This document shows, piece by piece, positions 48,197 to 59,657 of a stretch of 64,000 bases of DNA (its first letter is position 1; each line of letters starts with the position of its first letter). The notes beneath the pieces were generated by a model. It saw only the letters and a list, made by a program, of their open reading frames with translations. It ran no database searches and was not told where the DNA came from. This stretch comes from Lathyrus oleraceus. Its lineage: Eukaryota; Streptophyta; Magnoliopsida; Fabales; Fabaceae. The DNA lies in the NCBI RefSeq assembly GCF_024323335.1, contig NC_066580.1, forward strand, positions 86,909,391-86,973,390, written 5' to 3'. The position numbers and the translations under genes were made by a program.

Positions 48197-49141
48197 TGGT
48201 TCCTTCTTGTGCTGAAGACGGGTGTGATAAGGTGAAGTCTGTGTGGTGTGCTGGAAAGATTGATGGAAGCTAATCTGCTGTTTGGAAGATTGTTGTTTTT
48301 ATTGTTTTTTTAAATGTGTATTTTGTGGTAGTCCTCATTGATGCCTGCTGTGTAATATTTAGGGCTCTTAAAGAGTTCCTTGGATTTGTTCATTATTCCA
48401 GCTTTCACAGCTGTGTTTAATGATGGTTTGTACTTCCTGAATATTATGTTTTAACATGCTTAATGTATAACATCTCATCTAACTTTCTCTGCTAGGCTAA
48501 TAGACATTTATTTTGTCTGATTGGTCACCTTTGGTCAATTTTGACTAAAAATGGGGAGAAGTGCTGATATGGAAGCTGTTGTGGAAGTTGTAAGATGTAT
48601 ATAGCTGGAGGACAACTATTATTGAAGGAAAATGTATATAGTCGGAGGACAGCTATTATTGAAGGAAGTGCACAGGTGTTAAAACAGAATGTTGTTCTGT
48701 TTACAAGAGGATGTCTGATATGGTGCACAGGTGTTGATGTTGAAGCAGATGTCAAAATGACATTCTGGCTGGTACAGGTGCTGGATGTTGAAGCAGATGT
48801 CAGAATGACATTCTGGCTGGTACATGTGCTGGAGTTACAGTAGCTGTTATGTTCATGGAAGTTGTTTGATGTGTGCACGGATTTAGGGGGAGAAGGAGTA
48901 CCCTTGTGCATTTGTGTGTCTTACTAGTTGCATCCATAACTAGTAATTCTGTTTGTTGCACAGATTTAGGGGGAGGAGAAGTACCCTCGTGCATGTGTGT
49001 ATTACTAGTAGCCATAGCTAGTAATTGTTTTGCTTCTGCTGCTGATTAAACTACTATTATGTTGTTTAACTGCTGATAGTTTACCTTGTGAACAAAAAGG
49101 ACAGATATATGTTTTAGCCAAAATTTGCCAAAGGGAGAGTT
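48197..49141 (+). other. SIRE-A 3' region with duplications and several polypurine runs
   Basis: It is non-coding. It holds two 48-bp tandem copies (48736-48831) and a ~83-bp duplication around GATTTAGGGGGAG (starts 48880 and 48963). Purine runs lie at about 48551 (ATGGGGAGAAG), 48884, 48967 and 49128 (AAAGGGAGAG). The last one adjoins the LTR and is the likely working polypurine tract. Multiple polypurine tracts are a known Sirevirus trait. Confidence 0.75.
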
Positions 49142-50324
49142 CATTGATTCTAAGTGTTGGCAGCAAATTTGGTAAAACAAAGAGTGTTCACAAGATGTTA
49201 TGTGTGATGTCTTAACATGAGATATCCTATGTACCTGCTGGAGTTCAAGAACATGTGCATGCAAGATTGTTTCAGAATGCCACATACAATGTCGTGGCTT
49301 CTGATATTGGATGTACCTGCTGGAGCTTAAATGAAAGACATGTTCATGCAGGATTGTTTCAGATGACATACACAAGGTCATGACATCTGATATGGCTGTA
49401 CCTGCTGGAAGTTATAAAAGGAATTATTGGATTATGCAGGATTTTTCCAGGATGTCAGACCCGATGTCATGACATCCTGTACACAGAACATTCAGTGTGA
49501 ATGTCTGGTGTTTTGTGATTGCACAATTAATGGCAAACTTTGTATGATTGAAGATCTGATTAGCTGGCGCATTCAATCATGGATTACAACCAGATTTACT
49601 TATTTTCCAAGGAGATCTAAACAGCTGTTATAAAAAGATTTGATTGGAAAATAGATTTAGGGTTTTCAAGATGTCCAAGCCCAGCTGAAAGCTTCTATAA
49701 AAAGGGACTTAGAAAACCTGTTTGAACACACAACCAAGACTGAGCGAAATATAGAGAGAGAGAGCTAGGGTTTGTGTCTGTTTAGTCGTAAGACTTGTAG
49801 GTCATTCAAGTCATCCATTGATGATTGAATTGGACGAATTTGTGGTTGTAATTTGTCACTCTAAAGCTGTTAAGCAAGAGTGTGTGTCTTTTTGATCAAA
49901 GCTGTGAAGCAAGATCAAGAGTGTGTCTTCTTGATTGAAACTGTGAAGTAAAATCAAGAGTGTGTAATTGAAAAGTATTTTCTTTTCTCAAGGGATTGTT
50001 GTTTAAAACCACTGGTGTGTGATTGTAGGGAAGTGAGTGGGTTCTCATATCTAAGAGTGCTTAGGTAGAAATTGCACGGGTAGAGATTAGGTGAGAAAGA
50101 CTGTAACTTGTTGAAGTGTACGGAGAGTCTTTGAACTAATTCTATTTTAGTGAATTTCCTTCCTGGCTTGGTAGCCCCCAGACGTAGGTGAGTTGCACCG
50201 AACTGGGTTAACAATTGCTTGTGTTATTCGCTTTACCATTCTGTATTTTTTATCCATTGTGTGTTAACAGATATTAATGTCGTGACATTACCTTCGACAT
50301 CTTATATCTGATACCAGAATTTCA
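49142..50324 (+). repeat. SIRE-A 3' LTR
   Basis: It aligns over its full length with 13535-14715. Its first two bases are CA where the 5' LTR has TG, two transitions at the terminal dinucleotide. It ends CCAGAATTTCA. Confidence 0.92.
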
Positions 50325-50329
50325 GAAAC
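50325..50329 (+). repeat. Target-site duplicate of SIRE-A, right
   Basis: GAAAC, matching 13530-13534. Confidence 0.9.
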
Positions 50330-50982
50330 AATATGAGTAGCTAAACCCCCCAATGCTAGGGGGTGTCCCTAATTTAGAATTGTAATGAATTTGAGTTTAC
50401 ATTTGCATTTATAATATTGTTTTTACGGTAACCTTTTGATGTGTTTATTTCTTTCTCTTTTGGACTAACTGAGATTGATTTGTGGTTATCAACTAGGCTG
50501 GACCGCCATTGATAAGGTTTTCGTAAGGTTACTCTACAGTAGATATCACCTAGGACTAGGGATACCATGTATGAACCAGAGTATTCTTGATATTGTACAA
50601 CTTAAATTCACCCTAATTGGCTATGGACATAGGAGTTAGGGTAGATTGATTAAAGGTTTTCTCATCAAATACTTGGGAGACAATACCCTTGAGAACTGGT
50701 AGTAATTGATATTTGTTGATGCAATAGTGACTCAGAGTTGTTACAGGGATAAATCATACACCTTCCCTAGCATTGTTCTTTTTTCTCTATAAACCCTTAT
50801 TTTCATCCTTCTTTACCTTTACTTTTATCATTATATTTTTACACTTAAAAACCAAATTAATACTTTTTGTTTAATTGAATGATAATTTAAACTCAATATT
50901 AACTTGCAGTCCTTGAGATCGACATTCGGGGAATTTCCCCATTATCACTATAAAAGGCAAACACTTGTTATTTTTCCGATCA
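50330..50982 (+). repeat. Athila 5' LTR, right part
   Basis: Continuation of the LTR from 13534, ending at ...CCGATCA a few bases before the primer site. It includes a small hairpin ACCCCCC-AATGCTA-GGGGGT-type element at about 50346-50367. Confidence 0.75.
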
Positions 50983-50988
50983 AGTTTT

Positions 50989-51006
50989 TGGCGCCGTTGC
51001 CGGGGA
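50989..51006 (+). promoter_or_regulatory. Primer-binding site of Athila (tRNA-Asp type)
   Basis: TGGCGCCGTTGCCGGGGA, the primer site characteristic of Athila elements. Confidence 0.9.
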
Positions 51007-51234
51007 CTGCCAAAAATATAGAGTTTAATTTTATTTCAATTAAAATTTTGCTGCTTTGCAACAAAATTACTTATCTATCATTTATAATTTACTAATTTGT
51101 GTATGCGAGGAGAACCCTCAGCTGAATTTCTTTTTGACGTAGAGATCGAGAGAACCCTTCACCGAAGACGCAGAGAACAAAGAGTAGATTCTACATAAGA
51201 AATTACCTCTGATCACTCATAAGTCAAGGAACCA

Positions 51235-52612
51235 ATGGCTGAAGTTCATCCAATTCCACCTCCTCCACCTCTGGAAAGACTCCTGGGTGACTATGGAGGT
51301 GCAAATGCACCGGGTGATCGACTGACCATTGTTAACCAATCGGTGAATGTGAATAATTTTCAACTACATCCTAGCACGATCAATCAATTGGAAAGAAAAC
51401 CTTTCACCGGAAAGGTTAATGAAGATGCCAACAAACACCTGCAAAGATTTCTGACTATGAGCACCACCCTGAAAATTGATGGTCATACTGATGAAGCAAA
51501 AAAATTAAGAATGTTCCCGTTCACTTTAGCTGAAGACGCGGAAGAATGGTTCTATTCTCTTCCTGCCAGTAGTATCACATCCTAGGAGGAGATGGAAACT
51601 GCATTCTTAAATGAGTACTTTCCAGCATCAGTATTCTTGAGAAAAAGGTATGAAATTCTTAATTTCAAACAGAAGGATGGTGAATCATTGGGAGACACTT
51701 ACAAAAGATTCAAAAGGATCTTAGTAGCATGTCCAACTCATAATATGGATCAGACCAAACAAATGCAGATGTTCGTTAATGGGCTGAAAATAAAAACGAA
51801 ATAGTTGATTGATACAGCAGCCGGTGGCTCAACAAATTTCTCAACAGCCACTGGTATCAAGAGGATTATTGAAGCAATAGCTGCCAATGAGCATCTAGAG
51901 CTATACGACAGGTGTACCAGTCATCCATATGGGGTAATTGATCTAAAATTAGAGACAAATAAAATCCGTCTAGAAGACACAGTTGCTGCCGAAGTATACA
52001 AAACGCTGAAAGCTATGAATATAGGTACTCAACAGATAGCGCAGGTTCAGCCAGCTCAGGCGAGCACTTATGAAATCTGTAATGGACCTCATCACACGAT
52101 CTATTGCTTTGCGACTCACCAACAAATTGAAGAGATCAAATTCTTGAAGCAGAATAGTCCATATTCTAACACTTACAACCCAGGTTGGAAGAATCATCCA
52201 AACTTCTCTTGGAAAGATTAGAGAGGGAATGTTCCGCAACAAGGTATAAGGCAATATCAGACTCAGTATCAACAACAACAGCAACAACAGGCACCTAAAA
52301 AGGATGAATGGGAAATTGCCATTGAAAAGTTAGCAACCCACAGTATACAGTTTCAAGAAGAAACAATGACTAATTAGAAAAACACCACAGCCTCTATTAA
52401 AAATCTTGAAGTACAAATGAGACAGATAGCACAACAGTTAGCTTCAAACTCTTAAGCCCCGGGTACCCTACCTAGTGGTACGGTGACAAATCCGCGGGAA
52501 CATAACACTGTTAACGTTGTCACAACCCGAAGTGGAAAGTCAACAGAGGAAAATGATATAGAAAAAGATGGATTGATAGAGGTGGATTTAGAAATCAAGG
52601 AAACAAAAAAAC
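51235..52612 (+). pseudogene. Athila gag, degraded
   Basis: The frame starts at ATG 51235 (MAEVHPIPPPPPLERLLGDY). Capsid motifs follow: FTGKVNEDANKHLQRFL, AEEWFYSLP and LGDTYKRFKRILVACP. In-frame stops are TAG at 51583, 51802, 52219 and 52375 and TAA at 52453. A degenerate knuckle (ICNGPHHTIYC) at about 52069-52110 lacks the first Cys. A Gln-rich linker (about 52255-52290) leads to a poly-A run near 52600, where the frame shifts by one base into the protease region. The gene is clearly dead. Confidence 0.88.
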
Positions 52613-55600
52613 CAAGATGAAGAAGCAATACCACCTCCTGTCAAGGAGAATGAGAAGGCTCCTAAACCAGTAATCAAACTTCCTTACCCTCCAAGACAGA
52701 AAAAGAAAAATCAACATGAAAACAATTTTGAGAAGTTCCTGGAGATGTTCAAAAAACTCGAAATGAATATCCCTTTTTCTGAAGCATTGGAACAAATGCC
52801 AATATATGCCAAGTTTGTGAAAGACATAATTTCCAAGAAGCGTTCCACTGATACGGAACCGATCATCCTAACTGAAACATGCAGTGCCATTCTCCAAGGC
52901 ATGAAAATCCCAGTGAAAAAGAAAGATAGGGGATCGGTTACTATTCCGTGCACTATTGGTGATAGAAAATTCAAGAAGGCTCTGATTGACTTAGGAGCAA
53001 GTGTAAGCTTGATGCCACTGTCCATCTATAAGCAAGATACTTGAATGACACTTCAGTTTGCAGATCGGTCTGTTAGGCGACCCTATGGTATTGTGGAAGA
53101 TGTTCTTATAAAAATTGACAAGTTTGTCTTCCTAGTTGACTTCGTCATTCTGGAAATGCCGGAAGATGAGGAGATTCCTCTCATATTGGGAAGACCTTTC
53201 TTGGAAACAGGACGGTGTATGATAGATATTGAGGAAGGAACTATGACCCTCAAGGTCTATGATGAAGAGTTAAAAATAGATGTGAGGAATACAATGCAAT
53301 ACAAAGATGATATCGGCACAAGCAACACTATAGAGATAATCGACCAAGTAATTGCTCAAGAAAATGAACAACATAGACCCCAGTCAACATTAAACCGGGT
53401 CTTAAGCTTATCCATTTTTGAAAGTAATGAAGATGAAAGAGAGTCTGAGGTGCTTGCTATGATGGAAAAACAACCTGAATGGATTAGATATAGACAACAT
53501 TGGTGGGAAGATCTAAGACCACCACCATCTGATGTCATTGAAGAACCAAAAACAGGGGTGAATCTGAAGTAGTTACCAACAAATCTGAAGTATGTATTTC
53601 TAGACACTGAAAAAAAATGCCCAGCTATCATTAGTGCTAGTCTACAGAATGTCCAAGAGGCAGAACTCATTCAAGTGCTAAAAAAATACAAGAGTGCAAT
53701 CGGATGGGCAATTGAGGACTTAAACTGTATCAACCCGACTGTTTGCATGCACAAGATCTTAATGGAAGATGATCACAAACTGGTAGTGCAACCACAACGA
53801 AGACTTAACCCAGCCATGAAAGGAGTGGTCCGCAAAGAAGTTGTAAAACTCTTGGATGCGGGTCTAATCTACCCTATCTCCGATAGCTCTTGGGTAAGTC
53901 CAGTCCACGTGGTACCATAAAAAGGGGGCACAACGGTAATAAAAAATGAAAAGAATGAGTTGATTCCAACCTGAACAGTTACAAGTTGGAGAGTATGCAT
54001 CGATTATAGAAGACTAAACGTGGCAACAAGGAAGGATCACTTCCCGTTACCATTCATTGATCAAATGCTGGAAAGGTTAGCCAGACACAATTACTATTGT
54101 TTCCTAGATGGTTACTCGGGGTACAACCAGATTGCGGTTGCCCCTGAAGACCAAGAGAAGAATGCATTCACATGCCCCTATGGTATTTTTTCTTATAGAA
54201 GAATTCCATTTGGATTGTGCAACGCACCGGCCACCTTTCAAAGGTGTATGACTTCAATCTTTGCTGACATGCTCGAAAAGCATATGGAAGTATTTATGGA
54301 TGACTTTTCAGTATTCGGTTCTTCATTTGATAATTGTTTCACTAACTTGTCACTTGTGTTAGAAAGATGCCAGCAAACAAATTTGATCCTGAATTGGGAA
54401 AAATGTCACTTCATGGTACGGGAAGGAATAGTCTTGGGACACAAGATCTCCAACAAAGGTATCGAAGTGGACATAGCAAAAATGGAGGTAATAGCAAATT
54501 TACCACCATCAGTAAATGAAAAAGGCATCCGAAGCTTCTTAGGACATGCAGGTTCATAACAGACTTCTCCAAGATTGCCAAACCACTGACCAATCTGCTG
54601 GTAAAAGATACCCCGTTCTTATTTGACAAGGAGTGCAGGCAAGCCTTCGGGGCCTTGAAGAAGGAGCTGGTTTCAGCCCTAATAGTGATTGCCCCCGATT
54701 GGTCTCTTCCTTTCGAGATAATGTGCGATGCAAGTGATAACACAGTGGAGGCAGTACTAGGGCAACGCAAGGAGAAGCTCTTGCATGTGATCTATTATGC
54801 AAGCCACGGACTGAACCCTGCTCAAATGAACTATGCAACCACAGAAAAAGAACTTCTGCTGGGATCAAAGGTAATTGTGTACACTGACCAAGCTGTTTTA
54901 AAATATCTTTTTGCTAAACAGGAATCAAAGCCAAAGCTGCTGCGATGGATCCTACTACTACAAGAATTCGACCTGGAAATCAGAGACAAAAAGGGTAGTG
55001 AAAACACTATTGCTGATCACTTATCTCGGATGACTCCGATACAAGAAACAAAAGAAACGCACCCCATCAGAGATGAGTTCACAGACGAACGTATTCTAGC
55101 CGTTACGCATATCCCATGGTTCTCCGATTACGCGAACTTTGTGGTAGGTGGACTGATACCTGATGACTTTGACTCTAACAGACGAAAAACGTTTTTGCAT
55201 GATTGCAGGTTCTATGTGTGGGAAGATCCATTCCTTTACAAAAAGGGATTAGATAGGCTGGTCAGGAGATGTGTTCCAAAGGAAGAGCAGAGGGACATCT
55301 TAAAAGCCTGTCATAACTCAGAATATGGAGGACATTTTAGCGGAGACAGAACCGCAGCCAAAGTCCTCCAGTCTGGATTGTACTGGCCTACACTGTTCAA
55401 AGATGCACAAGTAGTGGTAGAAGAGTGCGACAGATGTTAGAGAATAGGAAACATATCCAAAAGAAATCAGATGCCTCTGAATGCCATGTTAGAGGTCGAA
55501 GTGTTCGATGTGTGGGGGATAGATTTTATAGGACCCTTCCCACCTTCCTTTGGAAAGCAATACATTCTTGTTGCGGTTGACTATGTGTCGAAATGGGTGG

Positions 55601-56275
55601 AAGCAGTTGCACTGCCCACGAATGATGCAAAGGTGGTAATAAATTTCCTCAAGAATTGTATCTTCACGCGGTTTGGGGTTCCAAGGGCACTGATTAGTGA
55701 CGAAGGTACCCACTTCCTAAATAAGTTGATGGAGAACCTACTATGGAAATATAATGTCAAGCATAGAATCTCCACACCATACCACCCCTAGACTAGTGGA
55801 CAGGCTGAGGTATCCAATCGGCAAATCAAGCAAATCCTAGAAAAGATTGTCAGTGCCTCACGAAAAGATTGGTCAACCAAGCTCGATGACGCACTCTGGG
55901 CATATAGAACAGCGTTCAAAACACCAATAAGTATGTCCTCGTATTAGTTAGTCCGTGGTAAAGCTTGTCACCTACCACTTGAACTTGAGCATAGGGCGTT
56001 TTAGGCTACCAAATTCCTCAACTATGATCTTTTCAAAGCGGGTAAATCTCGGATCCTCCAATTACAAGAGCTGGAAGAATTCATAAATCAAGCGTATGAG
56101 AATGCCAAGATATAAAAAGAGCAAACCAAAACCTGGAATGACAGGCACATTCAGAAGAAAGACCTTCAGGAAGGACAACTGGTGTTATTATTTAACTCAA
56201 GGTTGAAGCTCTTCCCAGGGAAACTAAGGTCACGATGGTCGGGACCCTTTGAGATATAGAAAGTATTTGCGCATG
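52613..56275 (+). pseudogene. Athila pol (protease, RT, RNase H, integrase), degraded and cut
   Basis: The first frame covers protease (ALIDLGASVSLMP, 52978-53020) and RT, with TGA at 53042, TAG at 53570, TAA at 53918 and TGA at 53972. RT keeps FMDDFSVFG (about 54293). A frameshift near 54552 moves to another frame for RNase H and integrase. In RNase H the helix after TEKELL is joined straight to GSKVIVYTD (54850), which looks like an in-frame loss of ~16 residues. The integrase core shows WGIDFIG (55516), LISDEGTHF (55692) and GQAEVSN (55798), the three DDE positions. Further stops are TAG at 55438, 55789, 55945, 56002 and 56257 and TAA at 56113. At 56276 an Ogre LTR begins, removing the C-terminus and 3' LTR. 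Confidence 0.9.
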
Positions 56276-59200
56276 TGTAGCACCTCAAATTTTCACCTCC
56301 CATTTGTACATTCATTTTATTTTTAGGTCATTAACATTGCATTTACATTGCATAGTCCATTGCATATCATCAGGCAAAACTGATCAGGAGAATCCATCTG
56401 TGCAAGAGAGCAATGGTTTTTCCATGAGACAGAAGCCCTAGGGGTTGTTCTAGAGAGCTTACATGACCCCAGGATCATTTTGAAGCAACTTGACCAAAGG
56501 CTAGAAGCTCAAAGTCCATAGTGCATGACCAAGTCATCTGAGGCCCATAAAAGTCAACTGCAAGTCAACTGAGGGCTAGGAGATGGAGAAATGGATTGAG
56601 ACACTTCATTCATGTCCCAAATAAGGTTATTCAACATGTCAAACATCCACCTTGAATATTTTGAAGCCAGATCAAAAGTTTCCAAAAATGGAAAGTGACC
56701 TGTAATTTGAAAGTTTCCAAAAATGGCAAGTTTTGGACCAACTTCAACTCAACTTTCCAACATCAAAGAAGCTTAAAATGAAATTTTGTCCAACATGAAA
56801 GTTGAAAATCTTTCTCTCCCATTTCCAAAAAGTCCAAGATCATGAATTTCTAATGAATGGTTAAGGAGTTATGATCAAATCATTGCAAAGTATGCTTGGA
56901 ACTTCAAATGGCCATATCTTTTGAACCAAAACTCCAAATTTGGTGGTTCTTTTTGCATTGTTCTTCTCATTTCATGAGGTTTCCAAACCAACCATCACAT
57001 TGCATGAAATGTTATCACATGAGCATTTGCATATCCAAGTCAATTTTGGAGGGAAAAGTGGAAATTTAAAAATGGTGCATTGTATGGACTTTCTACCATT
57101 ACCATTGAGTTTAAAAAAGGATTTTGAGTGAAAATGATGAGCTTGGTGTACTGTTCACGTGTGCATCTCATGCATGAGGTGAAAATACAAATTTGTGCAT
57201 GCACCTTATTTCTTTCTAATCTTAATTAGTCATGGCTTAAGCTTAATTTCAGAATGATTAGCAAGGCATATAAAAGCTTAATCACAACTGTTTCATTGGA
57301 GAACACACATTTTCAGATCTAGAATTGGAAGTGGATCAAAATTTTTCTCTCACAAAGAACTTCCAAATTCCTTGCTTAAACCTCATTTCTCTTGGTGAAT
57401 TCATGATCATGGAGTGGTTTTGAGTGAGATTGAACGTGCATCTTGTGGATTTATGCTCAATTCCGTGCATGCTCAAGCTTGGATGCATCAATGGAGTTTT
57501 CAAATTAAGCTAGATCCACACATGTTTGAGCTTCCAATTCTTCATCAATCATCTCCACAAGCATCCTGGAATTGATCTGGACCATTACAAGCCTTGGAAC
57601 GTGCAAAACAAGATTCTGCTCTTCAAGAGGTATGATTTTCGACCTTCATAATTCTTCAATCCATGAACATAATTGTGTAGATCTTTGTTTACTGAGAATT
57701 CTGGTAGAAAAATCAAGTGAAATGGAGCATTATTGACTGAGTTATGTGCATTTGAAGTTTTGCATCCAAAAATGTTTTTGCACGATTTGAACTTGTTATG
57801 ATGTTTTAGAATGAATTGTTAGTTGATCTATGATGTACATGGAATAAGGATTTGAATGATATAAAAATCTTTGAGTTCTAGACAAATCTGGAATTTTCTG
57901 GAAAATTGATATGAATGTTCATCTTCTTCCTCATGAAGAAGATGAAGATCATCATTTGCGTCGGTTTTCTGGACATTTGCGTCGGTTCCTAGCAATTAGC
58001 GACGGTTTTCTGGGTTTTCACATGCAAGCTTAGGGTTTCAGTCCAAACGGTGTCGTTTTGGCACCTGGTGTGCATTTCATTCAAATTTGGACATAGTTCG
58101 ATTCTCACCGAGTGCAGTTTGCAAATTGTTCTGCATTTTTTTTGCCTTTTCCCTCCATTTGCCATGCCATGTTCATATTTGAATTTTATTTTTTCTATCA
58201 ACTTGTAAAATCCATAACAAATTGAAAAATGCATCAATTCACTCCCAATTTTTTGCAAAATGATCCTTGTGATGTCTAGTTTTTTATGATCATGATTTCA
58301 AAAGTTGTGCATGGCTGGAATTTTATTTGCTCTAAGTTGATTGCTCATAGGTGCATTTGTGACATTGTCTTACTCTTTCTATCATGAAATGCTTGTTTTT
58401 AATCCAATGGACTTGAAATTTTACATGGTGATTCTAGACACATTGATGGATGTTTTAGGCTTGGTTTGGTATTTTTCTCATGTACCAATTCTGTTTTATG
58501 CATGTGTTTGCATGGTGTGACAATTTGTGTCACACATTTGGTTGTCTAACTTGTGCAATTTGATTTCCATGCCAAATGACCTCTAATGCTTCTGATTTTT
58601 TGTGTGATGATCATGTTAGATGTGTTGAATGTTCATGAATGTTTCCAGAATTATTTGAATCATTTCTATTTTGATTGGGAATTTTCTTTCTTAATGTTCA
58701 AATGCATGCCTTGAATTGGTCATTGACTTCTCTTGCCTATTACATGAACTTGCCTATTGATTTTGGTCTGGTCCTTTTTAGGACTTGTTCTTGATTGATG
58801 AAATATGATCCATGTTGAATATCAAGTTCTGTTTTGGATTTTTGATTCACTTTTGACCCTAGGCTTTGACCTAGTGGTTTGTTACTTACATTTGAGTTGT
58901 GAATTGCAGGTTCAAGTATACATCTCCATGGTTGATGTTGCTCCTTCATTTGAGCTTGATAATTTGTTGTTGTTGGCTAACATTTGCTGTTTTGTAGGCC
59001 TTGATGATGGTTCACTTGTGTTTAGGGCTCATGTGTTGCATATTGGGTTGTCTGTCTGATGTTGACTGTTGTTGACTGTTGTCTAAACTTTGTACTGATT
59101 GGTTTAGCTGTTTCCACAGGTACCTAAGTTGCTTTAAGTTCATTTGAACTTTGCTTTGCTTGCTTGTGGTTGGCATACCACTGAGGTAATTCCTTGATCT

Positions 59201-59657
59201 TCATGTAGTCTGGAAGACCTGTCATGTTACTTTGGCAGGCACCTGTCTGAAGCCCTCCTTAAGAGGCAATGTTTGTGGTTGTTTAATTTTGTGCCAAGCA
59301 GGTTAAGACCTCTTAAGAGGCAATTGGCAGATAAAAGGGATGTGCAATCCATCCCCTGCTATTCAGTTGTGTCATTCACTTTGCTCACACCATGTGTTGA
59401 TGCATTGTGAATAACAACCCAAGATCTTGTTGTGTCAGTCATGTGGAGAAGAGTTCCTACATTCTGAACTCCCACACTTTCTATTTGATTCAAGCTCTCC
59501 CAGGCCAGGGATAAGAGCTATAAGGTCTTACCCTCATTTCCCATTTCATCTGCTTCACCCTAACTCTCAATGTTAGGGTTAAGAGCTAAAAACACCCCAT
59601 TCCAGTTGGCTTGTTTCTACAGCCTAGCTTTGTATGAGCCAATTGTTTGCATATAGT
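56276..59657 (+). repeat. Ogre-3 LTR, partial
   Basis: It starts TGTAGCACCTCAAATTTTCA and follows the Ogre-1 LTR layout: TATA box at 57269, conserved hairpin at 58515-58535, and the stretch with GTCTGGAAGACCTGTCATG near 59208. It stops at about 59657, where the Tork LTR begins; the equivalent Ogre-2 position is near 19190. It could be a solo LTR or the left end of a full element; the rest lies outside the window. The five bases before it (56271-56275, GCATG) would be its left target duplicate. Confidence 0.87.
57269..57276 (+). promoter_or_regulatory. TATA box in Ogre-3 LTR
   Basis: TATAAAAG, as in Ogre-1 (5244). Confidence 0.6.

Larger units (their letters stand above)
13535..50324 (+). mobile_element. 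SIRE-A: Sirevirus/Maximus-type copia element with env-like ORF, split by Ogre-2
   Basis: The element has two ~1.18-kb LTRs (13535-14715 and 49142-50324), a Met-tRNA-type primer-binding site, a gag-protease frame, a remnant of RNase H, an env-like ORF and a 3' region with polypurine runs. Target duplicates are GAAAC. Without Ogre-2 it is about 8.1 kb, short for a Sirevirus because integrase, RT and most of RNase H are deleted. The LTRs differ at about 34 positions by hand count (about 2.9%) plus one 2-bp indel. Confidence 0.92.
12822..56275 (+). mobile_element. Athila-type Ty3/gypsy element, split and 3'-truncated
   Basis: The 5' LTR lies in two parts (about 12822-13534 and 50330-50982), separated by the 36.8-kb SIRE-A insertion. 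A tRNA-Asp-type primer-binding site and degraded gag-pol (51235-56275) follow. The element stops at 56275, where an Ogre LTR begins inside the integrase C-terminal region, so its 3' LTR is outside the window. The lineage call rests on the primer site TGGCGCCGTTGCCGGGGA, the gag type and the protease motif ALIDLGASV. The left boundary is inferred from a TG and a change in character, and could be off by tens of bases. Confidence 0.85.

Noticed and set aside
51235..56275. Amber read-through or recoded stops as the explanation of many TAG codons
   Set aside because: The stops are scattered through catalytic domains along with frameshifts and deletions; decay explains them better. Only the shared gag TAG of the two Sireviruses is left open.
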